DNA of 64,000 nt from an uncultured Collinsella sp. (GCA_902470365.1 CABRFZ010000004.1:25865-89864), one strand, 5' to 3'. Numbered from the stretch's first letter, positions 34,645-45,220 are shown. Numbers and translations: made by a program. The notes: generated by a model from the letters alone, not told the origin.

Positions 34645-35193
34645 ATGCCTATCAACAAACGAGAGAGCCTGCTGTTCACCTTTATCATGTGCTTTTGCAT
34701 GGTGCTCTGGATGAGCATCTACAACGTTGCCCTGCAGCACGGGGCCATCAACGGCGAGGTCGTTGCCACTGCGTGGCTCGGCTTCCCCGTTGCCTACATT
34801 TTTGCCATGTGCTGCGACTGGTTCGTCGCCAGCCCGCTCGCCAAGGGTTTCGCCTTTAAGTACTTGGTCACGCCGGGCAAGAGCTCGCCACTTGCCATGA
34901 CGCTCGCCGTCAGCTCCTGCATGGTCGTTCCCATGGTCATCATCATGTCGCTGTACGGTGCCTGTGAGGGTCTGACGCACATGCCCGGCGGCATCCTTGC
35001 GAACCTGTATTCCGTGCCCGCGATCTGGATGATCAACATCCCGCATAATTTTGTGATGGCGCTGCCGTGGAACCTTTTGGTAGCCGGTCCGATTTCCCGC
35101 TTCGTCTTCCGTCGCGCCTTCCCTGTGGGGACGGTTTTCGAGGAGGAGCATGCCGAGCTCTTGGAGCAGGCTATGGCTCCTGAGTGCGAGTAG
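34645..35193 (+). CDS. DUF2798 membrane protein
   Basis: A 182-residue protein with two copies of the DUF2798 unit, each with two membrane segments: LLFTFIMCFCMVLWMSIYN and WLGFPVAYIFAMCCDWFV, then MTLAVSSCMVVPMVIIMSLY and a last helix with NFVMALPWNLLVAGPISR. The repeated unit pattern is the family hallmark; the function is unknown. ATG 34645 follows AGAGAGGA at a somewhat long distance (about 12 bases). The spacer upstream holds a hairpin that could control its expression. Confidence 0.8.
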   Translation: MPINKRESLLFTFIMCFCMVLWMSIYNVALQHGAINGEVVATAWLGFPVAYIFAMCCDWFVASPLAKGFAFKYLVTPGKSSPLAMTLAVSSCMVVPMVIIMSLYGACEGLTHMPGGILANLYSVPAIWMINIPHNFVMALPWNLLVAGPISRFVFRRAFPVGTVFEEEHAELLEQAMAPECE

Positions 35194-35359
35194 CTCGCTT
35201 AGGGATCTGCTGAGCGCGGGCGACTTGCTTGGTTGGAGCCCTAAGCGTGGATAGCTCTCTCGGCGACATCGCGGGCGTGAGCGGTGCGCATGACCGGAGG
35301 GCCCGTGCTGCTCCGTTGCCCGACGTGCTAGCGCGCAGAACAATCTGTTGGTGCATTCG

Positions 35360-35392
35360 GCGGCTGCTGAAGCGTTTCGGCAGCCGCTTTTT
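35360..35392 (+). terminator. Terminator before the activase gene
   Basis: GCGGCTGC (35360-35367) and GCAGCCGC (35380-35387) with a 12-base loop, followed by TTTTT. It probably ends the DUF2798 transcript. Confidence 0.75.
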
Positions 35393-35406
35393 ATACGGAG
35401 TTTAAA

Positions 35407-35442
35407 TACAACAGTCTGTTGTATTACGTAGAGTGGTATATC
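35407..35442 (+). promoter_or_regulatory. Palindromic operator overlapping the activase promoter
   Basis: TACAACA - GTC - TGTTGTA (35407-35423) is a perfect 7-bp palindrome with a 3-base centre. It would cover the -35 region of a promoter whose -10 could be TATATC (35437-35442). A related half-site, AACAATCTGTTG, lies at 35340-35351. The TetR-family regulator encoded at the end of the operon is the natural candidate to bind here. This is inferred from position only. Confidence 0.5.
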
Positions 35443-35474
35443 TCTAGCGGGAAAAATGCGAGAGACGGAGCATT

Positions 35475-38400
35475 ATGGCGTTGCTAGTAGGACTGGACGT
35501 AGGGTCGACGACGACCAAAGTTTACGCGATGCACGAGGATATGACCGAGGCGTGGTGGGGATATCGCCGCCACGGGGCGTGTCAGACAACGAGCGTGCGC
35601 GCCATGCTCGGCGAGCTCGCCGAGCGCTTTCCCCATGAGTCGCTGCGCGTTGCGGTGACCGGCTCGGGTGCGCGCGATATCGCGACCGCGCTGGGCGCCT
35701 CGTACGTTCAGGAGGTGGTCGCCAACGCGCTCGCGATCAGCAGGTTCTATCCGCAGACGCGCTGCGCCATCGAGCTGGGCGGCCAAGACGCCAAGATGAT
35801 CTTCTTCCGCACCAACGATAAGGGAGACATCGAGGTTGCCGACATGCGCATGAACGGCTCGTGCGCAGGCGGTACCGGTGCATTTATCGACGAGATGGCA
35901 AAGCTCATGGGGGTCGGCACCGAATCGGGCGAGTTCGAGCAGCTCGCAAGCCGGGGAACGACCGTCCACGAGGTCTCGGGCCGCTGCGGCGTGTACGCAA
36001 AGACCGATATCCAGCCGCTGCTCAACGAGGGCATTCCTACCACCGACCTGGCGCTTTCGGCGCTTCACGCGGTCGCCCGCCAAACGATCGGCGGTCTGGC
36101 CCAGGGTATCGACATCGAGCCGCCGGTAATCTTCGAGGGCGGTACGCTCGCCTACAACCCCACACTGGTCCGCGTGTTCCGGGAGCAACTGAATCTATCG
36201 GACGATCAGGTTATCGTCCCGCGCGATCCGCAGATCATGGTCGCGCGCGGTGCCGCCCTGTCGCTGACCGACATGTTCGCATCGTCCCAACCGATCGACC
36301 TTCCCGACGCTTTTGTCCGGCTGGATAAGCTCGAGACGGTCGCGCCCGCAAGCGGAGAGGGACGTCTTGCCCAGCCCTTTTTTGCCACACCTGCCGAGCA
36401 GGCGGATTTTACGGCACGCCATGGCAAAGAGACGCCGGCAAAGGGTCCGGATGCGTATGCGCCCGGAGAGACGGTGCGTGTGGCGCTCGGTATCGATTCG
36501 GGGAGCACGACGACCAAGTTCGCCCTGGTCGATGAGGCGGGTGAGCTTGTCGATTCGTTCTACGCGTCTAATAACGGCAGACCGCTCGACGTCGCCCAAC
36601 AGGGTCTTGTCAGCTTGAAGAACCGCTGGGAGACAGCGGGAGTCACGCTTGCGATCGATGCCGTGGGCACCACGGGATACGGCGAGGAGCTTTTCGCGCG
36701 CGCGTTCCACGCCGACTACCATACGGTCGAGACGGTCGCGCACGCCCGCGCCGCGTGCGTATGCGTTCCCGATGCGACCTTCGTGCTCGACATCGGCGGA
36801 CAGGATATGAAGGCCATCTGGCTCAACCACGGCGTGCTGACCGATATCGTCGTCAACGAGGCGTGCTCTGCGGGCTGCGGCTCGTTCCTCGAGGGTTTTG
36901 CCAAAAACCTCGGAATAGCCGTTGAGGATATCGCGACCGAGGCATTTTCGTCCAAAGCCCCCGCCGTTCTCGGCAGCCGCTGCACGGTGTTCATGAACAG
37001 CAGCGTCGTTTCCGAGCAGCGGCGCGGTAAGGGTCCGGGCGACATCATGGCCGGTCTCTGCCGTTCGATTATCGAGAACGTGTTCACCAAGGTCATTCGC
37101 GTTTCAAATCTCAACCGTCTGGGCGACAAAGTCGTCGTCCAGGGCGGCACGTTCCGAAACGACGCGGTGCTGCGCGCATTCGAGCAGTATCTGGGCAAAC
37201 CCGTCACGCGTGCGCCCCACCCGGGGCTGATGGGCGCTATCGGTATCGCCCTGCTCGCGCGCGAGGAATGCCGCAAGGGCGACGCCGGCACGTCGTTTAT
37301 CGTGCTCGATGCCGTGGAGCGCTTCGAGCATCGCGAGTTCGGCGGCGTTACCTGCCGTCGGTGCAACAACCGCTGCCAGCGCGCGGTCGTGGCATTTGGC
37401 GACGGCTCGCTTTACGTCACGGGCAATCGCTGCCCGCGCGGCGGCGCCATCTCATGGGATGAGCTCGTGCGCGAGGTTCCCGCGGCGGAGGAGCTGCGTC
37501 CGCAGGGTGCTTGCGAGGCACAGGCACCCGGCACGGGGCGCGACCGGACCGCGGCTGCCCCCAATCTCTTTGTCGACCGCGAGAAGCTGCTGTTCGAGTC
37601 GTACCCCGCGGTTCCCGTCAGCGGGGGGCGCGATGTCACGATCGGCATTCCCCGTGTGCTCGAGTTCTGGGACACCATGCCGTTCTGGTCGACGTTCTTC
37701 AGCACGCTCGGCTTTAAGGTGCGCGTCTCGGGACGCAGCACCAAGGCGATGTACGAGCGCGGTCTGGCGCACGTCACATCCGACACCGTGTGCTTCCCGG
37801 CCAAGCTCGTCCACGGGCACATCCGCAATCTCGTCGACGCCGGCGTCGACCGCATCTTCATGCCCATCATCACGACGGTGCCCACCGAAAACACCGCCTC
37901 TACCAGCGAGTGGATGTGCGCCGTCGTAAAGGGATACCCCTACGTGATGCGCAATTCCGATAACCCGGAGGAGCGTTTCGGCGTTCCGTTCGATACGCCG
38001 CTGTTCCACTGGTACGACGAGGGCGACCGAAACCGCCAGCTCAAGGCGTGGTGCAAGGAGACCTTCGATATCGATGCCGACCTGGTTGCCAAGGCGACCG
38101 AGCAGGCGGACCGCGCGCAGGAGACGTTTGAGAACCAGCTGCAGCTGCGCGGCAGGCAGGTGCTCGAGAACGTGCGCGAGGACGGCGGCTACGCGGTGGT
38201 GATCGCTTCGCGCCCGTACCACAACGACCCGCTGGTCAACCACGGGCTGCCCAAGCTCTTCTCTGAGCGCGGCATCCCCGTGCTGACGCCCGATGCGGTG
38301 CCGGGGGTCTGCAACGTCGATCTTTCCAACAGCCGCATCGACATCGTGAACAACTACCATGCGCGCATGCTGTCGTGCGCGGTCATCGTCGCATCGACGC

Positions 38401-39914
38401 CCGAGCTCGAGCTCGTGCAGATGGGCAGCTTCGGCTGCGGCCACGATGCGTATCTCACCGACGAGATCGCGCGCATGATGGGCGAGATGGGCTCCAAGGT
38501 TCCGATGATGATCAAGCTCGATGAGAGCGACGTCGCCGGTCCCATGGGCATTCGCGTGCGTTCGTTTATCGAGTCGGTCAACCGTCGTCGCGCGGAGGAG
38601 CGTGCCGAGGGCGCCCGGGTGCACGCGGTCCATCCGCTCGACGACCCGTATAAGGTCAAGTACACCAAGCGCGACCGGCACGACAAGATCGCGCTGGTCC
38701 CCAACACCTCCCATGCGTTCTGCAGGCTCATGACCGCGGCGATGCGCAATCAGGGCGTGCGCGCCGAGGCCCTTGATATCGGGCGCGAGGATGCCATCCG
38801 CCTGGGCAAACGCTATGTGCACAACGACATCTGCTTCCCCGCGCAAATCGTGATCGGCGAGGCGCTCGCGGCACTCGAGAGCGGTAAGTACGACCCGCAC
38901 GACGTCGCCGTGGTGACTGGCAAGTATATCGGCGACTGCCGCCTGACGCACTACATGCCCCTGCTGCGCCGCGCGCTCGACGACGCGGGATACGACTATG
39001 TCCCGGTGCTCACCAACGACGACGTCGATGCCCACAATGCGCATCCGGGCTTCAAGCTCGGCCTTGGCCCGAGCATCCAGATCGCCTACGGTCTTCCCAT
39101 GATCGATGCCCTCGAGGCCATGCTTAGGCGCATCCGTCCCTACGAGCTCGAGAAGGGCGCGGCGGACGCTGCGTTCGACCGCGCGCTCGATGAGGTTATC
39201 GAGGGCATGGAGCGCTCCGGGCTGAGAGGCCAGGCGACGGGCTTCAAACGCGCGCTTGCGATCATGGACGCCGTTCCGTACGACCGCTCGAACCCGCATC
39301 CGACCGTTCTCATCGTGGGCGAGTACCTGCTCAATTTCCATCTCGGCGCCAACCACGAGATCGAGCGCTACCTCGAGGACAACGGGCTCGAGGTCATCGA
39401 GGCGCGCATGACCGACGTGATCCGCAAGACCTATTTCTACAAGCATGCGCAGTCGCGCGAGTTCCACGTCGACCTGTCGCTGCCCGAAAAGGCCTGGTAC
39501 GCCACGGCGGACAACCTGTTCGAGCTCGCGCACGACCGTTGCGACCGCCTGGGCGCGGCGAGCCCGCTCTACGAGCCGCCGACGCGCATGCCCGAGCTCG
39601 TGCGCGCGAGCGATAAGATCCTGCACCATACGTTCGATGCGGGCGAGGGCGTGCTGATTCCGGCGGAGATTCTCGAGCACGCCAAGCGCGGCTGCCGCAA
39701 CTTCGTGATCCTGCAGCCGTTCGGGTGTCTGCCCAACCATGTCGTGGGGCGCGGGCTCATCCATGCGCTCAAGGAACAGTATCCCACGGCGCAGTTCCTG
39801 CCGCTCGACTACGATCCCGACGTGAGCTTCGCCAACGTGGAGAACCGTCTTCAGATGCTCATCATGAACGCCAAGGCGCAGGGGTGCGGTGAGGCGCATG
39901 GCGAGACCGCGTAA
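35475..39914 (+). CDS. Giant acyl-CoA dehydratase activase with two ATPase domains and HgdB-like region
   Basis: A 1479-residue protein. Residues 1-300 form one BadF/BadG-type ATPase (LDVGSTTTKVYAMHED; Fe-S cysteines Cys130 in NGSCAGGTG and Cys171 in SGRCGVYAKTD). Residues 335-610 form a second (GIDSGSTTTKFALVDEAG; Cys464 in NEACSAGCGS and Cys503 in GSRCTVF). A Cys-rich knuckle (CRRCNNRC) follows, then a DUF2229 domain (about 700-1000) and a region like the D component of 2-hydroxyglutaryl-CoA dehydratase (about 1030-1450). All four cluster ligands are kept. Homologues activate radical dehydratases by ATP-driven electron transfer; the true partner is unknown. ATG 35475 follows GACGGAGCATT. 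Confidence 0.88.
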   Translation: MALLVGLDVGSTTTKVYAMHEDMTEAWWGYRRHGACQTTSVRAMLGELAERFPHESLRVAVTGSGARDIATALGASYVQEVVANALAISRFYPQTRCAIELGGQDAKMIFFRTNDKGDIEVADMRMNGSCAGGTGAFIDEMAKLMGVGTESGEFEQLASRGTTVHEVSGRCGVYAKTDIQPLLNEGIPTTDLALSALHAVARQTIGGLAQGIDIEPPVIFEGGTLAYNPTLVRVFREQLNLSDDQVIVPRDPQIMVARGAALSLTDMFASSQPIDLPDAFVRLDKLETVAPASGEGRLAQPFFATPAEQADFTARHGKETPAKGPDAYAPGETVRVALGIDSGSTTTKFALVDEAGELVDSFYASNNGRPLDVAQQGLVSLKNRWETAGVTLAIDAVGTTGYGEELFARAFHADYHTVETVAHARAACVCVPDATFVLDIGGQDMKAIWLNHGVLTDIVVNEACSAGCGSFLEGFAKNLGIAVEDIATEAFSSKAPAVLGSRCTVFMNSSVVSEQRRGKGPGDIMAGLCRSIIENVFTKVIRVSNLNRLGDKVVVQGGTFRNDAVLRAFEQYLGKPVTRAPHPGLMGAIGIALLAREECRKGDAGTSFIVLDAVERFEHREFGGVTCRRCNNRCQRAVVAFGDGSLYVTGNRCPRGGAISWDELVREVPAAEELRPQGACEAQAPGTGRDRTAAAPNLFVDREKLLFESYPAVPVSGGRDVTIGIPRVLEFWDTMPFWSTFFSTLGFKVRVSGRSTKAMYERGLAHVTSDTVCFPAKLVHGHIRNLVDAGVDRIFMPIITTVPTENTASTSEWMCAVVKGYPYVMRNSDNPEERFGVPFDTPLFHWYDEGDRNRQLKAWCKETFDIDADLVAKATEQADRAQETFENQLQLRGRQVLENVREDGGYAVVIASRPYHNDPLVNHGLPKLFSERGIPVLTPDAVPGVCNVDLSNSRIDIVNNYHARMLSCAVIVASTPELELVQMGSFGCGHDAYLTDEIARMMGEMGSKVPMMIKLDESDVAGPMGIRVRSFIESVNRRRAEERAEGARVHAVHPLDDPYKVKYTKRDRHDKIALVPNTSHAFCRLMTAAMRNQGVRAEALDIGREDAIRLGKRYVHNDICFPAQIVIGEALAALESGKYDPHDVAVVTGKYIGDCRLTHYMPLLRRALDDAGYDYVPVLTNDDVDAHNAHPGFKLGLGPSIQIAYGLPMIDALEAMLRRIRPYELEKGAADAAFDRALDEVIEGMERSGLRGQATGFKRALAIMDAVPYDRSNPHPTVLIVGEYLLNFHLGANHEIERYLEDNGLEVIEARMTDVIRKTYFYKHAQSREFHVDLSLPEKAWYATADNLFELAHDRCDRLGAASPLYEPPTRMPELVRASDKILHHTFDAGEGVLIPAEILEHAKRGCRNFVILQPFGCLPNHVVGRGLIHALKEQYPTAQFLPLDYDPDVSFANVENRLQMLIMNAKAQGCGEAHGETA

Positions 39915-40587
39915 GGACGCCGATGCGCCCGATGCGCGCACCCGTATCATCGAGGCGTTTTGGGAGCTCATCGAGAACAACAGCATCTTCGAGCTGTCGG
40001 TTGGCGAGGTGACCCGCGCCGCCCAGTGCAATCGCGGAACGTTTTACTACTATTTTCACGATTTCGATGAACTCGTCGCCATCGCCATAGCCCAGCTGCT
40101 GCAGGATAACGAGCTCATCACCGATGCCCTCTGGCATTTTTCGAGCGAGGGCGACCTTTCGGCGTTCGACCGGCGCGACGTCCGCTGCCTGCTGCGGCGC
40201 ATCGTCATCACCATGAGGGCGGGTGCCGCCGAGCAGGTCGTGCAGGGCATCCATACGATCATCATCGACCGCGTGAGAGAGATCGTCCACCCCGACGGAG
40301 AAGAGCTCAAGGCAGATTCGAGCTTTGCGGTGGGCTTTCTGGTCTCGGGCATCATGGGCTTTGTGATGGCGGTCGGCTTTGCCCGGGAGGGCGGCGAGGA
40401 GATAGACCTCGAGCAGCTGGGGGACAGCGCGTGCGCGTACCTGAGGGCGGTCGCCATGCAGACGGTGGAAACGGTCGCGCAAGTCGAGGGCGTCGATACA
40501 TCCGAGCTGCTCGAACGCGTCTCCAAGGAGGCCGATGCCTATCGCGCATCGCGTGCGACGAGTCCCGACGTGGTGAAAGACGCCTAG
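39898..40587 (+). CDS. TetR-family transcriptional regulator
   Basis: A 229-residue regulator with the N-terminal helix-turn-helix (RTRIIEAFWELIENNSIFEL, VGEVTRAAQCNRGTFYYYFH) and a ligand domain with a hydrophobic segment. ATG 39898 lies inside the last 17 bases of the activase gene, with GGTGAGG upstream, so translation of the two is coupled. The regulator is therefore likely to control the operon that contains it, through the palindrome at 35407-35423. The ligand is unknown. Confidence 0.85.
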   Translation: MARPRKDADAPDARTRIIEAFWELIENNSIFELSVGEVTRAAQCNRGTFYYYFHDFDELVAIAIAQLLQDNELITDALWHFSSEGDLSAFDRRDVRCLLRRIVITMRAGAAEQVVQGIHTIIIDRVREIVHPDGEELKADSSFAVGFLVSGIMGFVMAVGFAREGGEEIDLEQLGDSACAYLRAVAMQTVETVAQVEGVDTSELLERVSKEADAYRASRATSPDVVKDA

Positions 40588-40779
40588 GGTTTCTCTTGCG
40601 GGGCGCCTGTCGCGCATCGCGCGGTGAGTCCCGCGATGCGGTCATAACCTGCATTCATGTGAGCCGGGTTTATAGATATTCCTCCAGCTGTTAACATAGA
40701 CAACCTGTGGGTAAAGAGACAAAAGCGCCGCCGACGGGCGGGCGTTTTGATTTCGATGAACTCATGTAAGGAAACGAGC

Positions 40780-43422
40780 ATGTTAGATAGATTTACCGAT
40801 CGAGCGCGCAAGGTCATGTCGATGGCCAAACAGGAGGCGCTCGATCTGCACTCAAATAAGGTGGGCACCGAGCACCTGCTGCTCGCACTCGCCAAGGAGG
40901 ACGAGGGCATCGCTGCCGAGGCGCTGCGCTCGCTTGATATCTCCTACGATGACATCATGGATACTCTCAAAGAGGTCCAGACCACGGTTCCCGAGCCCAG
41001 CGAGGAGACCGAGGCTGCCAAGCTTGCCTTTACGCCGCTCGTCATTAGCGTGATGGAGCGTTCATTCCGCGTGGCGCGCGAGAACAACCAGACCTACGTG
41101 TCGACCGAGCACTTGCTGATCGGCATCGTCGAAGAGGGCAACGGCATGGCCATGGATATCCTCATGCGTCTGGGTGTGTCGTCCGCCTCCATCAAAAAGG
41201 CTATCGAGAAACTCACTGCCAAGGACCAGGATAAGAAGCGTCCGCTCGCTGGTGCCGGTGCTGGTCGTCCCGGTGCGGGTCTTCCGTTCTTTAGCGGCTC
41301 GGATGCCTCTCAGCAAAAGGGGAGCGGCACCGACACGCTCAAGCAGTTCGCCACCAACCTCACGCAAAAGGCGCGCGACGGCGAGCTCGATCCCGTGATT
41401 GGCCGCGAAAAGGAAGTCCAGCGCATGATGGAGATCCTTTCGCGCCGCACCAAGAACAACCCGCTTATCCTGGGCGATCCCGGCGTGGGCAAGACGGCCA
41501 TCGTCGAGGGCCTGGCGCAGCAGATCGCTGCCGGCAACGTGCCCGAGAACCTCATGAACCAGAACATCTGGACGCTCGACCTGCCGGGCCTCGTTGCGGG
41601 CGCCAAGTATCGCGGTGAGTTTGAGGAGCGCCTCAAGAACGTGATCCAGGAGGCCACCGAGGCCGACGACGTCATCCTGTTTATCGACGAGATGCACACT
41701 ATCATCGGTGCCGGTTCTGCCGAGGGCTCCATCGACGCGAGCTCCATGCTCAAGCCCGTGCTTGCGCGCGGTGCCTTCCAGATTATCGGCGCCACCACGG
41801 CCGAGGAATTCCGTAAGTACCTCACCAAGGATCCGGCCTTTGAGCGTCGCTTCCAGACCATCGATGTCGAGGAGCCGAGCGTCGAGGACACGGTCAAGAT
41901 CCTGACCGCGCTCAAGCCGCGCTACGAGGAGCACCACCATGTGCGCTATACGCAGGGTGCTATCGAGGCCGCCGCGAACCTTTCCAACCGCTATATCCAG
42001 GATCGCTTCCTGCCCGATAAGGCCATCGACCTCATCGACGAGGCCGGTGCCCGCGCTCGCATCGCCGCCAACCGCGCGCCCGAGCCGGTGCGCGAGGCCG
42101 AGCATCGCGTCGAGGAGCTCAAGGCTGCCGCACAGGAGGCCACCGAGAGCGACGACATGAACAAGGCCGCCGAGATCACCGAGCAGCAGAAGGCCGCTGA
42201 GATTGAGCTCGCCGAGGCCAAGGCCGCCTGGACCGCCGAGCTCGACGCCAGCCCGCTCACCATCGACGTGAGTCAGATTGCCGACATCGTGTCCGTGACC
42301 TCTGGCGTGCCGGTTTCCTCGCTCACCGAGAGCGAGAGCCGTCGCCTGCTGCAAGCCGAAAGCGTGCTCAAGACGCGCATCATCGGCCAGGATGAGGCAG
42401 TCGAGGCCGTCGCCAAGGCCGTGCGCCGCAGCCGCTCGCCGCTCAAGGACCCGCGTCGCCCCGGCGGCAGCTTTATCTTCCTGGGTCCCACCGGCACAGG
42501 CAAGACCGAGCTCGCCAAGACGCTCGCCGAGTACCTCTTTGGCAGCAAGGACGCGCTCATCAGCTTCGACATGTCGGAGTTCGGCAGCGAGTTCGAGGTC
42601 TCCAAGCTTATCGGTAGCCCTCCGGGTTACGTGGGTCACGACGAGGGCGGTCAGCTTACCAAGGCCGTTCGTCGTCACCCGTATTCGGTCGTGCTGTTCG
42701 ACGAGATCGAGAAGGCGCACCCCGACATCTTCAACATTCTGCTGCAGGTGCTGGAGGAGGGTCGTCTGACCGATAGCCAGGGTAAGACGGTTGACTTCCG
42801 CAACACCGTGATCATCATGACATCCAACGTGGGCGCCCGCGAGATCGCGCAGGATGCGAGCGTTGGCTTTGGCACCACCGGCGAGCAGGGCCTCACCTCG
42901 AGTGAGATCAAGGGTCGTGCGATGGGCGAGCTCAAGCGCCTGTTCCGCCCCGAGCTGCTCAACCGTATCGACGATATTGTGGTGTTCCAGAAGCTCTCGG
43001 GCGAGAACCTGACCAAGATCGCGCACCTGCTGGTGGACGACCTGCGCCAGCGCCTGATCGCAAACGGCATGAACATCAAGCTCACCGATGCGGCCTATGA
43101 CAAGATCGTGGCCGAGGGCACCGACCTCACCAACGGTGCGCGTCCGCTGCGCCGTGCTATTCAAAAGCTCATCGAGGATCCGCTGTCCGAGGAACTGCTG
43201 GCTGGCGAGTGGGGCGAGGGCGATACCGTCCTGTGCGACGTGGCCGATGGCAAGTTCGTCTTTAGCCATGGCACAGGCGAGATTCCAGCACCGCGTCCGG
43301 CGGGCACGCTCGGTGGCGATACCGCCCCGGCGGCACCGCACACCGGCAACGCCGCGCCCGTGAGCGGCGGCGTGACCTCGGGCCCCGGCGGCATGATGCA
43401 AGCCGGTTCCGGCGCGCTGTAG
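40780..43422 (+). CDS. clpC: AAA+ chaperone ClpC
   Basis: An 880-residue class-I Clp ATPase. It has two N-terminal ClpN repeats ([35 protein letters not shown]), D1 with GDPGVGKTA, a short coiled middle domain (about 435-485), and D2 with GPTGTGKTE. The segment [12 protein letters not shown] carries the VGFG-type loop that docks ClpP, so it feeds a protease. The short middle domain indicates ClpC, not ClpB. The tail is Gly/Pro/Ala-rich and longer than usual. ATG 40780 follows AAGGAAACGAGC. No ctsR, mcsA or mcsB is adjacent, and I see no CtsR box. Confidence 0.93.
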   Translation: MLDRFTDRARKVMSMAKQEALDLHSNKVGTEHLLLALAKEDEGIAAEALRSLDISYDDIMDTLKEVQTTVPEPSEETEAAKLAFTPLVISVMERSFRVARENNQTYVSTEHLLIGIVEEGNGMAMDILMRLGVSSASIKKAIEKLTAKDQDKKRPLAGAGAGRPGAGLPFFSGSDASQQKGSGTDTLKQFATNLTQKARDGELDPVIGREKEVQRMMEILSRRTKNNPLILGDPGVGKTAIVEGLAQQIAAGNVPENLMNQNIWTLDLPGLVAGAKYRGEFEERLKNVIQEATEADDVILFIDEMHTIIGAGSAEGSIDASSMLKPVLARGAFQIIGATTAEEFRKYLTKDPAFERRFQTIDVEEPSVEDTVKILTALKPRYEEHHHVRYTQGAIEAAANLSNRYIQDRFLPDKAIDLIDEAGARARIAANRAPEPVREAEHRVEELKAAAQEATESDDMNKAAEITEQQKAAEIELAEAKAAWTAELDASPLTIDVSQIADIVSVTSGVPVSSLTESESRRLLQAESVLKTRIIGQDEAVEAVAKAVRRSRSPLKDPRRPGGSFIFLGPTGTGKTELAKTLAEYLFGSKDALISFDMSEFGSEFEVSKLIGSPPGYVGHDEGGQLTKAVRRHPYSVVLFDEIEKAHPDIFNILLQVLEEGRLTDSQGKTVDFRNTVIIMTSNVGAREIAQDASVGFGTTGEQGLTSSEIKGRAMGELKRLFRPELLNRIDDIVVFQKLSGENLTKIAHLLVDDLRQRLIANGMNIKLTDAAYDKIVAEGTDLTNGARPLRRAIQKLIEDPLSEELLAGEWGEGDTVLCDVADGKFVFSHGTGEIPAPRPAGTLGGDTAPAAPHTGNAAPVSGGVTSGPGGMMQAGSGAL

Positions 43423-43447
43423 GGCGTGGCGACAATTTGATACGCGC

Positions 43448-43480
43448 AATCGAGGCGCTCCGAAAAGGGCGCCTCGATTT
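43448..43480 (+). terminator. Terminator after clpC
   Basis: AATCGAGGCGC (43448-43458) pairs with GCGCCTCGATT (43469-43479), followed by TTG; a strong stem with a short T run. Confidence 0.7.
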
Positions 43481-43636
43481 GTAGAGCTGCGGAAGTTGTG
43501 ACCGTTACGCTATACGGTCCACCGTTAGCCGATGATGCGAGGGCGCTCGGCGTTTTCGACTGGTTTATGCACGCAAAGTCTGGGAATATACAAGTCGCAT
43601 GTCTTACTGTCTAACCAGTTGCGCCAAGGAGGCACC

Positions 43637-45094
43637 ATGGACTACAAGATTACCGGCTACGAGCCCGCCCAGCTGTTCCATTTCTTTGAGGAGGTCAGCG
43701 CGATCCCCCGTGGGTCTGGCAACGAGAAGGGCATCAGCGATTTCCTGGTTGCGTTTGCCAAGGAGCGCGGCCTCGATGTGTATCAGGACGAGGTCTACAA
43801 CGTCATCATTCGCAAGCCCGCATCTGCCGGCGCCGAGAATGCCCCGACCGTGATGCTGCAGGGCCACATCGACATGGTGTGCGACAAGCTGGGCTCCGTT
43901 GAGCACGACTTTACGACTGATGGTATCGACCTGGTCGTCAAGGACGGCGTCCTCACCGCTAACGGCACCACTCTGGGCGCCGACAACGGTATTGCCGTCG
44001 CTCTGATGCTCACTGTTCTCGATGACGATTCGATCATTCACCCCGCCCTCGAGTGCGTGTTCACTACCGACGAGGAGACTGGCCTGGTCGGCGCCGAGAC
44101 GCTCGACAAGTCCCAGATTAGCGCCCGCACCATGATTAACCTCGACTCCGAGGAAGAGGGCGTTGCCACCGTCAGCTGTGCCGGCGGCGTCGTCGTTACC
44201 TACACCTGCCCGATCGCGCGCGAGCACAAGACCGGTAGCACCCTCACGCTCGACATCTCCGGCCTGCTGGGCGGTCACTCCGGCAGCGATATCAATCTGG
44301 AGCGCGGCAACGGCAACCTCATCATGGCCCGCATCATCGACCGCCTGATGGTCGCCGGCGAGCCCGCCATCGTCAGCTTTAACGGCGGCACCAAGGACAA
44401 CGCCATCAACCGTGAGTGCAAGGCTGTTCTGGTCTATGCCGACCACGCTGCCGCCGAGGCCGCGGCCCAGATCGCAAAGGGCATCATCGCCGACGTTACT
44501 GCCGAGCTCGAGGTCTTCGACCCCGGCTTTACCTGCACGGTTGAGATTGCCGACAACGCTGAGGTCGAGGCCATGGACGAGAAGTCCGCACTTGCCCTTA
44601 TTCGCGCTCTGCGTCTTGCCCCCAACGGTGTGATCCGCCGCAACGTCGCCACCGACGGCTCCGTCGAGGTTTCCTCCAACATCGGCGTGGTTGCCACCTC
44701 TGACGACCAAGTCAAGATCATGCTGTCCCCGCGCTCCTCGATCACCTCGCTGCAGAACGAGTTCAAGGACCGCCTGCAGACGCTGGCCGATGTTCTGGGC
44801 TTCGACGCCAAGTTTGAGTTCGAGTATCCCGGCTGGAGCTATGCCGAGCATTCGCCGGTCCGCGACGTCTTTGTCGAGAGCTATCGCGAGCTCTTTGGCT
44901 CCGAGCTGCGTATCGAGTCCATCCACGCCGGCCTTGAGTGCGGCCTGTTTGCCGAGGCCCTGCACGGCCTGGACGCCATCGCCGTGGGCCCGACGCTCTC
45001 CGATGTCCACACCCCGGACGAGAGCATGGAGCTCGCTTCTGCCGAGCGCTTCTACGAGCTGCTCATCGACGTCCTCAAGCGCCTCGCTGCGTAA
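43637..45094 (+). CDS. pepD: Aminoacyl-histidine dipeptidase (PepD family, M20C)
   Basis: A 485-residue two-zinc dipeptidase. It shows EVSAIPRGSGNEKGISDFLV at the start, MLQGHIDMVCDK (His-Asp metal motif), LGADNGIAVALML, DEETGLVGAETLD (catalytic Glu pair), SGLLGGHSGSDI and a late histidine region SDVHTPDESMELAS. It hydrolyses a broad range of dipeptides, including Xaa-His. ATG 43637 follows AAGGAGGCACC. The gene is followed by a strong hairpin shared with the convergent hipA. Confidence 0.93.
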   Translation: MDYKITGYEPAQLFHFFEEVSAIPRGSGNEKGISDFLVAFAKERGLDVYQDEVYNVIIRKPASAGAENAPTVMLQGHIDMVCDKLGSVEHDFTTDGIDLVVKDGVLTANGTTLGADNGIAVALMLTVLDDDSIIHPALECVFTTDEETGLVGAETLDKSQISARTMINLDSEEEGVATVSCAGGVVVTYTCPIAREHKTGSTLTLDISGLLGGHSGSDINLERGNGNLIMARIIDRLMVAGEPAIVSFNGGTKDNAINRECKAVLVYADHAAAEAAAQIAKGIIADVTAELEVFDPGFTCTVEIADNAEVEAMDEKSALALIRALRLAPNGVIRRNVATDGSVEVSSNIGVVATSDDQVKIMLSPRSSITSLQNEFKDRLQTLADVLGFDAKFEFEYPGWSYAEHSPVRDVFVESYRELFGSELRIESIHAGLECGLFAEALHGLDAIAVGPTLSDVHTPDESMELASAERFYELLIDVLKRLAA

Positions 45095-45152
45095 AGGTTG
45101 CGCTAGCAGCAGTCCGAGCCACGTGCGGGTGGATTGCAAATGACATTACGTG

Positions 45153-45196
45153 AGGGGGCACCCGAGCTTTTGCGACGGGTGCCCCCTCTCTTTTTT
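45153..45196. terminator. Terminator between pepD and hipA
   Basis: AGGGGGCACCCG (45153-45164) pairs perfectly with CGGGTGCCCCCT (45176-45187), followed by CTCTTTTTT on the plus strand. Confidence 0.8.
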
Positions 45197-45220
45197 AAGA
45201 AATGGGAAATTGATTGGCGT

